From contig JAETXT010000004.1 of the NCBI GenBank assembly GCA_019188255.1, positions 2,542,001 to 2,606,000 on the forward strand: a DNA stretch of 64,000 bases, given 5' to 3'. This DNA comes from Verticillium longisporum. Its lineage: Eukaryota; Ascomycota; Sordariomycetes; Glomerellales; Plectosphaerellaceae. Positions 54,086 to 64,000 of the stretch are shown piece by piece. Numbering within the stretch: position 1 is the stretch's first letter; every line of letters begins with the position of its first letter. The notes beneath the pieces were generated by a model. The model worked only from the letters and a program-made list of their open reading frames with translations, did no database searches and was not told where the DNA came from. The position numbers and the translations under genes are program-made.

Positions 54086-56307
54086 TTACCGCCCAACGCG
54101 CTTCTCTGGGTCGCTGGCATCTTGTCCAGAGACGTTCCTATTCTCAGCGTCCTCCCTGGCAGCCTCTTCCGCAAGAGCGGCGGCGGCCTGCTCCTCAGCC
54201 AGCTGCGCCTTCTTCTTCTCCTCGTCGACAAAGTCCACGTTCCGGACGAGGAGCATAATGATGAGAAGGGGAATCGAGATTGACAGCGACGCGATAGCCA
54301 GTGTCTGCTGCGTCTGGCGGTAGCTCAGATTAATGGCGTTCCTCTCAGGCGTGCCCATCGTAAAGCTTTGGGCGGCAACAATGGAGCGGAAGATGGCGCG
54401 GCTCTTCTCCTTGGCTGCTTCTGGGAGATGCTCCAGGAGACGGCGGGGGAGAATCGTGTTCCAGATGGCTCCGCTGACACTGTGGTGCACGCATATCAGT
54501 CAACGTGCGGTTATGGGGTGCGATCTGCCCTACCTGTTGCCAACGTTGGCACCAAAGCCTGAAGATGAGAGGAAGAGCGCTGTGGCAATGCCAATCTCGT
54601 GGTCCGGCACGACGGCTTGCAAGGACACCTGCAGGGGGATCTGGGCAAAGCCGCGACCCAGGCCTAGCAGGACCTGACCAGTCGTCAGAGCGGCTTCGTT
54701 TGCGACACGGGTCCCGTCAATGTTGGTGAAGTAGATCGGAAGTCCGTTTGCGAGGGCGACCATGACACAACCAATGATGATGAAGGGCTTGGTGTGCTTG
54801 ACGAAGCGGATGGCGATACCAATGACGAGTCCACCGAGGTTGAGGGCTACCCTTCGAGCGTTGCTGGGAGGGAGGATTAGTATTTGATGACAAGGCCCTC
54901 GATGGACCACTTACTCGATGCGGACGGCATGTCCGGGCGAGTATCCGCCAGCTACTTGGAGAAAGCTCGGCCCGAAAGCACGATAGGTAGAGTCTGACAT
55001 GGCGATCAAGCAGACCGACACGCACGCCAGAAGAACGTTCCGGTTCTCGATCATGCGGAACGGCACGATGGGGTACTTCGCAAATCGTCCATCCCACACG
55101 AGGAAGGTCACAAAGGTGAGCACACCCACGATAATGAGAACGATCGAAGAAGCTTCGGTCCAGCGCTCCGTTTTTCTCCTTCCCGTGATGGACAGCGGTA
55201 GAAGGGTCATTGACAGACCGGCCAGCAGCAGGAACGCTCCCATAATGTCGAGACGCACCCACACAACGTAGTAGAGCTGTGTCAGGAAAGACGATCCCTG
55301 GGGTGCTCCAGAAGAAGCCCGCAGCGGCAGCCTTTGCCACTTGATACCCTTCTTGCGGCCGCGGTGCTCCATGAAGAGCATGATGGCAATGGTAGGCAGG
55401 GCGCAGAAGGGAATGATCACAGCCCACATGCCGAAACCCCAGCGCCAAGTCGAGTTCAAGAGCATGTGCTCTCCGAGGTATGTCCCAGCATACAGGGTGG
55501 GGATGGCCGCGAGCGACTGCGGCAGGGTAAAGAGGAAGCCTCTGTTGACAAGAGATGTCACATCAGCAATGAAGATTTGCTCCGTGATGGTCCACCATGT
55601 GTCACCGAATGATTCGAAGATACCACCGGTCTGCGCAGACTCACAGTTAGTACATAATCCCCATGAGCTGAATGTTGAGACAAGTGGGCGAAATTTACCA
55701 GATAGGTTTCCACGTTGTGGCAGGCAGCATAGAGCACATTTGCCAGTGCCATGCTTATGGCGGAGCCGGCGAAGCCCTGAGGACGACCGATGTGCTGTAT
55801 GACGCAAGGTGATCAGCAATTGTCACATTCTCTTCCTGGAATCAGTGTTGGAAATTGTACTTACATCGGCGACCTTTGCGAGAAGGGGATATCCCACAAT
55901 GCGCACGATTCCGTGGACAATGTTCGCCGTGGCGATGAGCGAGTGGCCTTCGAAATGACTTGTAACATAGGGGTCGTAGACGCCGGCAGACGAAGCAGCA
56001 AAGATCATGCTAAAGTTCATGATGAACAATCTGGGTCCCCTTAGTTTTCATTGCAGGGGCTTTCGCGGTTCGTCTGTCGAGGTATGCCTTGATGTACTAA
56101 CCCGACGAAGACGGCAACCAGAGGCCCTATACTCCAGATCTTGCGCATAGCCTCCGTTGGAACAGCCATGGGTTGTTCCTGTTCCTGTTCCTTTGAAGTA
56201 ACCTCGGCGACAACTCTACCTTGCTGGTCAATGTTGCCCTTGCTCTGCTCGATAGCATCCTCACGCCTATTCGGCGCTGCCGCGACCTGGTCGGCTGAGG
56301 CGGCCAT
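54086..56307 (-). CDS. Siderophore-iron transporter-type MFS permease (SIT/MirB-like)
   Basis: Six exons on the minus strand: 56307-56102, 56030-55865, 55794-55699, 55630-54915, 54863-54534 and 54479-54086; introns of 71, 70, 68, 51 and 54 nt; 635 residues. A soluble N-terminus (~57 residues) precedes KIWSIGPLVAVFVGLFIM (TM1), then YDPYVTSHFEGHSLIATANI, VRIVGYPLLAKVADHIGRPQ (the MFS loop 2-3 signature region) and, after the third intron, TGGIFESFGDTWWTITEQIF then IADVTSLVNRGFLFTLPQ, characteristic of fungal siderophore transporters. About 14 membrane segments can be counted. After the last one (LAIASLSISIPLLIIMLLV) comes a charged Ala/Glu-rich cytosolic tail. It should import ferric siderophores by proton symport. 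A perfect iron-regulator GATA site lies 361 bp upstream. Confidence 0.93.
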
Positions 56308-58087
56308 GTTGTATACGAGCGAAAGTTGAGGACGAGTACTTCGTCGGGTACTTTTAAGGTGCTCTGGACTCAGCCTTGGGGTCAACCAAAAGTAAGAACT
56401 TGGGGAGTCCTGAAATGTACGCCCTGCGACGGCACATGGTCCGATTCTTAAATCTCTGCCCCTCCCCCATTCACCCGAACTACCGACATGCGCCACCGAC
56501 AACTGCCAGGACTTGAGGGGGGAGAGCTCGCGACTCGTGGCGCTTCCTTCAGGGATCGTCAAGGGTCACTCGTCCCAGCAGAATGGTCTTGGCAGCTCGT
56601 AACCTAACGGAAGCGGCTTGGCGGCGCTTCAGTGCGGGATAATCAGATCCCCCCGGCCCCTGCTATCTTATCTGATCATCTCCGAGGGCGCCGAGGTCGC
56701 GTGGAATTTCGGGTTCACTGACAAATGCTTGACCAAGCATGTTTGGACTGTGGTAATGTCATTCATAACGCTGCCGTCTGCAAGTTGATCTTCGAGGCCA
56801 AGGTTCAAGGTTGGGGCCTCAAAAGTCGCCTGCACTCTTTGACAATTTGCCATGCTCCGCTGATAGGACTAAGCGGGCCAGCATCGGTGTCGTTCCGAAC
56901 CGCTTCCAACCGTAGAACGGTGCCAAGAAAAGCCATTGAAATCAACAGGCGAAGAAAAGATGAGACAATCAGGCTTGCGAAGGCATTGGACAAACGGGAC
57001 AAGAACTTTGTGAATTACCTCTGAATATGAATGCAAGCGTTTGCAAAGATGGTTCTGCAACGATACTAGATACTACGTCTGCTCCATTGGCGAACGAAGT
57101 GAGAATTGTACGTGTGACTAGGGAATCTAGCAACCCTTAGACCATCGTCGTGGTTGCATTCGACCCCTAGCAGTGTGAAGATCCCTGTAACTGTCATATT
57201 CAGGGCCGTCGACATGAGATGGGTAGTTCAAGAGAAGTCTGTCGGTCATAAGTTTGCTTAACCCGAAAGTCGAGTCAAATAACACGGCAAACCGTCGAGG
57301 ATTAACCTGGACGTTCTGAAGAAGCACGTTGAGTGGGTACTTGTGGAAAAAGTAGAGTGACGACAGTGAGAAGAAGGTCGGCCGGAATGAACGCCACGAC
57401 AACAACACATGGGATGCAAGCCTACCGTCCCACCTGTGTTCATGTCTCAAGACGAACAAAGCCAGCTACCCGAGTTGTCGTCGGTATTGGGGTCCAGGCA
57501 TGAACGTATTTGAGTGGCTGTGCAAGTCTCACCTGGACTGGCTACAGGTGGGTTGGTCTTGGGCATATATCTGCCAATCAGTGCCAAAGTTGCATAAGAC
57601 TCGGAACACTTGAATATGTCCACTCTGTCTCATTGAACGACTGTTACAATAACAACAACGGCAAATCAAGGTGTACAAGAGCGGGGAGATGATGCGCTGA
57701 AGGGCGACTTCGGATCACGGATGATGAGTAAGCAATGATCCCTCCCCAGAGTTGACGTCGATGAACTGGTCCAAGCGCGAACCCGCGATAAGATAAGCGG
57801 ATGGATGTCGTCGTGGCAACAGCGCCAGAATAAACATCCCCACACTGATTGAGATACTCCGCAGGCCTCATCCTCCGGCCTGAACCTCCAATTCATTCCA
57901 ACACCCTCAGCATCGCCCGCCTCTTCCCTGCGAGCGAGACAATGGTAGTATGACTCGCCTGGCATCTTTGAACGACGCATTTGAATAGGACAGCATTCCT
58001 GGATCGTTTCAGCTTAGCCATTGCATTTTACGACTTTCTTGTTCTCCGTACCCCGTATCCCCACAACCGTCTCTTCTCCCGGTGGCC
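56308..58087. other. Intergenic with divergent promoters
   Basis: Upstream regions of the MFS gene (-) and the GBD/FH3 gene (+). Apart from the GATA site at 56668-56676 nothing is recognised; small open frames at 56700-57460 lack motifs. Confidence 0.55.
56668..56676 (-). promoter_or_regulatory. SreA/Sre1-type GATA site ATCAGATAA
   Basis: On the minus strand the sequence reads GATCAGATAAG, a perfect match to the (R)ATCWGATAA consensus of fungal iron-responsive GATA repressors (SreA, Sre1, URBS1). It lies 361 bp upstream of the siderophore-type transporter start codon, in the right promoter. Repression in iron-replete cells is the expected effect. Confidence 0.65.
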
Positions 58088-60740
58088 ATGGCAACTTCGC
58101 ACGATGATCTCCACGGTGTTCCGCGTCAGGAGAGCAGTGTGGGACACCAGCGGTCCAAATCTTCTGTCCTCAAATCCTTCATGCACAGACGGAACCAGTC
58201 CGGCGGCAGCAACCTCCCCTCCGGCCTCGCCAGCAACACGACGGCATCAAGCACGGCGCCCCAGATCGAATCCTTGGAGAGCCCACCGGTCATGGGTTTC
58301 GCAAGGCACATGGGCGGTGCCCTCGGCGAGCTGCAACAAAACCAGCAGGATACCACGGGACCCCGCTCTCCACGAAAGACACGAGATGAACGACAAGACA
58401 GCGACGACCGCGGACGGTCACCCACGAAATCAGCGTTCAGCACCTTTGCCCGCATCAAGGAGTCCTCTCGACCACCCAAATCTCGCGAGCCGTCGCCGGA
58501 AAAGCCGAAAAAGACAAAGGCATCAACAAACCTCGCGGGTCTGCTGTCGCGACCCAAGTCATCCAAGGGCCTAAGCAGGCAGGCAAAGGAGGACGAGCGC
58601 CGCGAAGCAAACAACAAGGAGAACAGAACACCACCAGCCTCGACCTCAGCAGTCGACCTCATCGGACCCCCGCCCCCCATTTTCGCTCAGTTCTCGAGCC
58701 AAGACCTCGGGCAGCAACAACAACAACAACATCACCCTCTGGGCGGCAAGACCTCCTTCGACATGGGCAGTGCCCACGGCAGCAGATCGACAGAGAATAG
58801 CCTCCATCCCTCGTCAGGACCTCTTGGCAAGGAACGCCCCAAGTCCTACCAGCCCTACACCTCCTCCAAGCCCGAATCCCGCGTCCGCGATGATGCGGGT
58901 CTCCTGCCTACCACGAGCCACAGGTCTCATCACGACAGCCGCAAGCCCGCCTCGTCGGAGCGCATCACGAGCAAAGCGCAGCGACCCAAGATCTTCACGG
59001 CCTTCTCGGCCTCGGGCCACAGGACCGACAAGCAGACGCAAGAGAGCAACCCGGCCGATGCCGTCATCGACCCCAAGGACATCAACGCCCACCTCGAGGC
59101 CATGCTCGACCGGCGCAACATCCCCGAGAACCAGCGCTTCAAGATGCGGAACCTCAACGACACAATCAAGATGGAGTTTATCCGCCAGGACTGGGCCGAG
59201 ATGGGGGCCACGGCGGTCCAGGAGCAAAGCGGCATCGGAAACGAGAGCCCGACGGGCGTTGACGCGGGTTCCTCCTCGGCCGTCGCGCTCGGCACGGATA
59301 CCGAGGAGAGTCACCCTAAGCGGATGCGTGGGCGAAGCTTCACGCTGGGGCGCGCGAAGAAGGACGCCAAGTCGCCGACGAAGAAGTCCAAGGGCGAGGG
59401 AACGCTGAGCCGACACTTTCGGACAAAGTCCACCGACAGCCTCGTCGACGAGAGGCCCGTGACAGCGGCCAACCCGTCAGCTGGCAGCGGGATCCTCGCC
59501 AAGATCAAGCTCGGTCAGGGGCCGGGTGACTTTGTGTCGTATCTCCGAAAGGTGCAGAAGCCTGAGCTGGTCGAGGTCGGCAAGCTGCACAAGTTGCGCT
59601 TGCTGCTGCGGAACGAGACGGTGTCGTGGACCGAAGAGTTCATGAAGCAGGGTGGCATGAAGGAGATTGTCGATCTCCTGAACCGCATTCTGGAGGTGGA
59701 ATGGAGGTACGTGCCCGCATTGACCCTGTGCAAAGAGTGTTGTTGCTGATCATTCATACAAGGAAGAACACGAGGATGTACTTCTTCATGAGAACCTCCT
59801 CTGCCCCAAGGCACTCTGCACCACCGCCCTCGCATTGCAGTATCTCGACTCGATCCACACAGATCTTTTCCCCAAGCTGATTCACATGATCTTCGATCCC
59901 GAGAAGAAGGGCCCCAGCGAATTCACCACCCGCAACATCATCACCTCGGTCCTCTTCACCTATATCGAGTCAGCCTCGCCCCAGGAGCGCGTCATCCGCG
60001 CCAAGGCCATGCTCTCCTACCTCCGCAACCAGGAGAGCAAGGAGGATGAGCGGCCCGTCCCCTTCGTTCTCGAGATGCGCAAGGAGCGCCCCTATACCGT
60101 CTGGAACAAGGAGACCGTCAGCGTGACAAAGGAGGTCTTCTGGATCTTCCTCCACAACCTCAACGTCGTCGCCCTGCCCGCCGATATGTCCAGCAAGGGT
60201 GGCGCTCAGCTTGATCTGCCTCTTTCAGCCGGCCCCGGTCACTCTGGTCACCAACCCTACGCCTACATGCACAAGCACTTCCCGCAGGAGCGGCCCCCCG
60301 TGCCCGCGGCTCCTTACGTTGGTGGCGTTGAGTGGGACGCGACCAACTACCTCGCTTCCCACCTTGATCTCGTCAACGCCATCCTTGCCTGCACGCCCAC
60401 CGTGGCCCAGCGCAACGCCATCCGTCACGACATGCGCATCTCGGGCTGGGAGCGCTGTCTCGGCGGCAGTCTGCGCCTCTGCAAGGAAAAGTTCTACGGC
60501 TGCGTCCACGAGGCCCTGCGCACCTGGGTCGCCGCCGCCGCCGAAGACGGCTGGGACGTCCGCGATGTGCGCTACGGTCCGCCGCCCGAGTCTCGAAGCC
60601 CCAGGAAGAAGCCCGTGGCCTCGGCCTCCGCGGCGTCGCCCGTGCCCGGAAAAGATGCCGCGCCTCGCATCGACATGCCCAAGCTTGACTTTGGTCTGCC
60701 GACGCCGCAGCAGAAGGACAGGGACGCCTGGCTGTCCTAG
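58088..60740 (+). CDS. Formin-type GBD/FH3 domain protein without FH2
   Basis: Exon 1 is 58088-59706 and exon 2 is 59763-60740, with a 56-nt intron (GTACGT...ACAAG). One extra G at 59762-59763 is needed so that EVEWR joins EEHEDVLLHENLLCPKALCT; with it the protein has ~865 residues. Residues 1-320 are a Ser/Pro/Lys-rich, probably disordered tail with a polyQ stretch (DLGQQQQQQHH). Next is a Rho-GTPase-binding domain like that of diaphanous formins (PKDINAHLEAMLDRRNIPEN, then FIRQDWAEMG). An armadillo-like FH3 region follows (DFVSYLRKVQKPELVEVGKL, MKQGGMKEIVDLLNRILEVE, CTTALALQYLDSI, HMIFDPEKKGPSEFTTR). The C-terminus (PRIDMPKLDFGLPTPQQKDR) ends without the actin-nucleating FH1/FH2 parts. It is likely a Rho effector or polarity scaffold; no symbol is assigned. 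Confidence 0.88.
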
Positions 60741-61828
60741 TTGGATCACGTAGCGGACACGTTGTCGTGAGCTGCCAGTGAGCGGCCAGTGCCCCCCCTT
60801 TCTTTTCTCCCCGGTCTCGCGATTTGCGAAACAGCAACGAGAACAGCAATGTCCATCTTCAAGAGGCGTTTTTCCCTATTTCCTTGCGTTGGAGTTTCCC
60901 AGCGTCTAGGTCCATTGCCGTTACACTCTCATCCCTTTTCCACGAAAATCGAAAGACACAGAGAAAGGAGACAGAAAAGGAGGCACACGAAGATTCTTGT
61001 TTCAAACTTTTTTCATGCTGGTCAATGGGCTGTACTTACTGTTTGAGGGGTCTAATGCTGGTCTTGGATGGTTTTCTTTTTTCCCCAGAGGTATCACGAG
61101 GGCACGGTACGGCATGTTAATGAATTGATGAACACGAACCAACGCGAGCCCTACCTGAGAATGGTGATCTTGTTTTGACATGAAGCTGGCGCACCTTAAT
61201 GATCAGGCTCGGGGTGAACCCATAACCGGGGGACGGACCGCAGGGCTCGCTCGACAATACTGCTTGGTCGTCTCGTCGAGGGCCGAACTGATTCTGGAAT
61301 TTACTTCTAAGCGGCATCGCCGTTGACTGAGGAAGGTAAAGATAGCGATGCTGCCTTGTCACATCGGCTTGTTGCTGTGCGTCGAGCGGGGCTTTTGTGC
61401 GCGCCACTGGCCAACCATGGCAACTTATTCTTCCTGCTATTACCATGCAGGACCTCGGCCAACAGGAAAGATAGCGAGACTATGTCGGGGAGGAGGGGGC
61501 CACCTGAGCTCATCTCATCGGTGTGCGCGTAAGGGGAATCTGGATGGTCAGCCTGCAGCCGGTGAGCTAGCGGGAATCGTGTCACAGCGCAGGTGCGATG
61601 CTCCCTGGGTCCCCGTCCCCCGACATAGTTCGGTCAGCGTCACCTGGGTACCTACGATAGACTGAAAGGTAAATGGGCTGCGCCACTAGCCGATCGCCAT
61701 GAGGTGAAGTTAACCAATCGCCGTCTTTTGTTGCTGTTGGCCATCGTGGTGCTGGATCGCCAGGAATGCGCCATTCACAATACTGAGCACCACATGTAGC
61801 TATGATCCATGCTTCTGAACAAAAGTCA
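60741..61828. other. Intergenic (convergent 3' regions)
   Basis: 3' regions of the GBD/FH3 gene (+) and the RraA-like gene (-). Open frames near 61120-61660 overlap on both strands without motifs. No gene supported. Confidence 0.55.
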
Positions 61829-62587
61829 TCAAAGGTTGCTTCTGTGGGTTTTGAAGGCATCATAAACGCTAACACCCTCCAAAACATCCTCTTTAACCTT
61901 GTCATCGGCAGCGGTTAGGCGTGGCAGAAGCTCAAGAACCTGGCTGACCTTGTCTTGGGGAATGACCACAACACCGTTGACAGGGTCGCTGAATACAAGA
62001 TCGCCCGGGTGAACGATGGTTCCATCGATGTCGAGAGGAACCTGAACAGCCCAAGGCGTGCTTGCCGCCCCTGCCCCTACAGTGGATAAACCACGAGCCC
62101 AAACCTGCATGTATCAGCGCGAGCACATAACATCAATGCTTTTGATGTGACTCTGTCAACATACGGGTAGACCTGTGCTTCTCAGCTCCTCCAGGTCCCT
62201 GGCCCGACCCGCGACGACGACCGCCTTAGCTTGGCGAACCTTCATCCGAACAGCCATGATCCCTCCACAAACGGCATTTCTTTGGCCATCGGGCTGCCTG
62301 ATAACAACGATAGTATGCGGCGGTGTAAGATCTGCCCAATGAGCGTCTTGGGGGATGTTAGAACGTGGTGCGTCCAATGTCGCGTCCTTGGGGATGAATA
62401 GCACGGTGGACGCCGGTGCTATGGTGATGGAAGTCTGACTGGCATCCGGTTGGCTGTAGCAATGCAGGTCGGCGAGGAATCCGCCTCCTTGAACCTTGAG
62501 TTTAACCAGGGCGTCAGATATGTCGCAAGCAGAATACTGCGCGAGCGCCTTGACCTCGGCCTCGCTTGTGGTCTTGGACGAGGCCAT
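61829..62587 (-). CDS. RraA-like family protein (possible HMG/CHA-type aldolase)
   Basis: Two exons on the minus strand, 62587-62165 and 62104-61829, with a 60-nt intron (GTATGT...GCTGAT...TGCAG); 232 residues from ATG 62587. The fold of the RraA/dimethylmenaquinone-methyltransferase-like family is evident: YSACDISDALVKL near the N-terminus, AVCGGIMAVRMKVRQAKAVV, VAGRARDLEELRSTGLPVWA (the conserved Arg-Asp pair of the active-site loop), GLSTVGAG, and HPGDLVFSDPVNGVVVIPQD, the typical strand after the site. Bacterial relatives include 4-hydroxy-4-methyl-2-oxoglutarate/oxaloacetate aldolases and the RNase E inhibitor RraA; fungi lack RNase E regulation of this kind, so an aldolase or decarboxylase of a 2-oxo acid is the better guess. 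Length and motif order fit the family. Likely cytosolic. Confidence 0.9.
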
Positions 62588-64000
62588 GCTGAGCCAAGAA
62601 TTGATGATCTGCAGTGAGAGAAGCGAGATGCAGCAGCGCTCCTGAACACGGCTCTAACAAGAAAAGCGAATAAGAGAACGGGAGATGTCTGCTCTGACAC
62701 CCGAGGGGCTGAGGTTGGGCGAGATGAGCCCTTGACCCGGAGAGCCGACCACACCTAGCTCACATGCGAACGTCGTTGGTCAGGCCGATGGGAGTCGCCG
62801 GGTTGTTTAGGTACCCAATCACGGCGATATCTAGCAGAAAGCGGGGGGCTGCGGCTTGCTCAGGCACGGCGGAGCTCGACTTGCGTTGCATCAGTCCGGC
62901 AGGCAGTATGGCGAAAGAGGGGTGACTAATGCCGCCAATTGAAGCCGAGAATATGGACCCTCGGCTTCACCTTCCAGGGGCCGACATGTACGGAAGGGCT
63001 CTGGACGCCAATCCTGGATTCAAGCTCGGCACTGAGCCGCTGTCATCGGACAGTTGTCAGAGAAAGCTGAAGGAGGCGAGTGATCGGCCGTGCCTCGCAC
63101 ATCAGTGGCGCCAATGGTGGTGCATCACTTCCAACACCCTCCGTGCCAATGGGTTGAACGTGTGCTATGTGTAGATAGAAGCATGGGGTTTCGCAATGTG
63201 AGCTTGGTGCGTCGAAAGGATTGGGCGCTCTCGCTGGCTGACTCAAGCCCTCGCATGTTCCAGACGTCGAAGACGAGATGCGACAGGGGCGAAAGAACGA
63301 AAAAGATCGGTGAGCACTGGTGTTTGAGGGTGCTCCCGATTGACCGAGGGGAAGATCATGGTGATCCATTGACTTGGCGACTGCCCAATGATGCCCCAAA
63401 CGTCCGCAGAATCATGTGCCACCTCGCACGAACGGCACCTAACAAGCCTTCTCTGATCTATTCCATGCAGCTCAACCATGTTTGTTGGGCAGGGAAACAC
63501 ACACACGCCTTTGCTCTTCGGGTCAAGGTTGGCTTGATAGTCAGCACTTGGACAATCCTTCTGGGCCTCTGGCTGACATGACGCTTGCTGGTGTGTGAGC
63601 CCTGGCGAGCCCTTGCGAGCCCTTGCGTGGTCTCTTAAACTGCCTCATCCACGCTCCGGAATAGCAATAGCCCCGGCGGACGAATCGAGCGGGCTGTCAG
63701 GGAAGCCCTGTGGCAGGAGATGGGACCCGGGTCCGCGGGCGAGAGCGTAGCCCTGGCTTTTGCCGGGTTTTTTGGTGAGCGAGATGCAGTAGCGTAGCGT
63801 AGCGGTGCAGCATAACTGCGAGGTACCTCTTGGTCAGTGGGGGTTCCCTAGCCTGGATGTCGTTGTACTGTGGTTGTCCGCGATGGGGTCGTAGGTGGAA
63901 TTCAGGCTGCTGTTATGGCCGCATGGTGAAGAGTTGCTATCATGGTGGCTCGACTCAAGTATTTGGATTGGTTGGCAGCCTAGAGACAGCGTTGTTACTC
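62588..64000. other. Intergenic to window end, no gene recognised
   Basis: Promoter side of the RraA-like gene and further sequence without recognisable coding regions. A short iteration of GAGCCCTTGC lies near 63600-63625 and of GTAGC near 63788-63805. The small open frames at 62930-63580 show no motif. Confidence 0.5.

Noticed and set aside
1..64000. tRNA, rRNA, CRISPR or bacterial-type operon features
   Set aside because: No convincing tRNA cloverleaf or rRNA segment was found by eye, and the gene structure is clearly that of a eukaryote, so CRISPR arrays and operons are not expected.

Overview
The window is nuclear DNA from a filamentous ascomycete (Pezizomycotina, probably a Sordariomycete). 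Support comes from short GT-AG introns of about 50-110 nt with CTRAC-type branch sites, Zn2Cys6 and CBM1 domains, fungal-only families (DUF7025-AAA ATPase, a PHO-4-like phosphate symporter, a siderophore-type MFS carrier), Fot1/pogo and Ty3/gypsy-chromodomain elements, and repeat-induced point mutation (RIP). I cannot name the species.

Left arm, 1-21.0 kb: 5' part of a zinc alcohol dehydrogenase (-), a fungus-specific gene of unknown function (+), a frame-broken aminoglycoside-phosphotransferase-like gene (-), a PHO-4-type Na+/phosphate symporter (+), a secreted protein of unknown function (+), a DUF7025-AAA ATPase with an RS-repeat insert (+), a small secreted CBM1 protein (+) and a nucleotidyltransferase-family protein (-).

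Centre, 21.0-42.5 kb: a gene-free, AT-rich repeat island. About 10.6 kb is RIP-saturated, with CpA and TpG nearly absent, and includes a readable relic of a gypsy integrase. Three GC-normal, young insertions sit in it: two nearly identical 1.86-kb Fot1/pogo-like transposons in opposite orientation (21494-23353 and 40258-42115, TA target duplications) and a 6.87-kb Ty3/gypsy chromovirus on the minus strand (32400-39265, 453-bp LTRs with one difference). The chromovirus has gag, a gag/pol overlap with a canonical -1 slippery heptamer, and pol with protease, RT, RNase H, integrase and chromodomain. It also carries, antisense to pol and next to the 3' LTR, an intron-containing gene for a small Zn2Cys6-like coiled-coil protein. 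A 187/188-bp direct repeat brackets the island.

Right arm, 42.5-64 kb: a long gene-poor stretch, a dicarboxylate/amino-acid:cation symporter (+), a 2-oxoglutarate/Fe(II) oxygenase (-) divergent from a C-terminally short Zn2Cys6 regulator (+), a conserved fungal protein of unknown function (+), a siderophore-type MFS transporter (-) with a perfect SreA/GATA-type site upstream, a formin-type GBD/FH3 protein without FH2 (+), and an RraA-like protein (-).

Several otherwise intact genes, and one of the two Fot1 copies, are broken by single-base differences at short runs of identical bases. This suggests assembly homopolymer errors and affects how pseudogene calls here should be read. All exon limits were read by eye from splice signals and reading frame.
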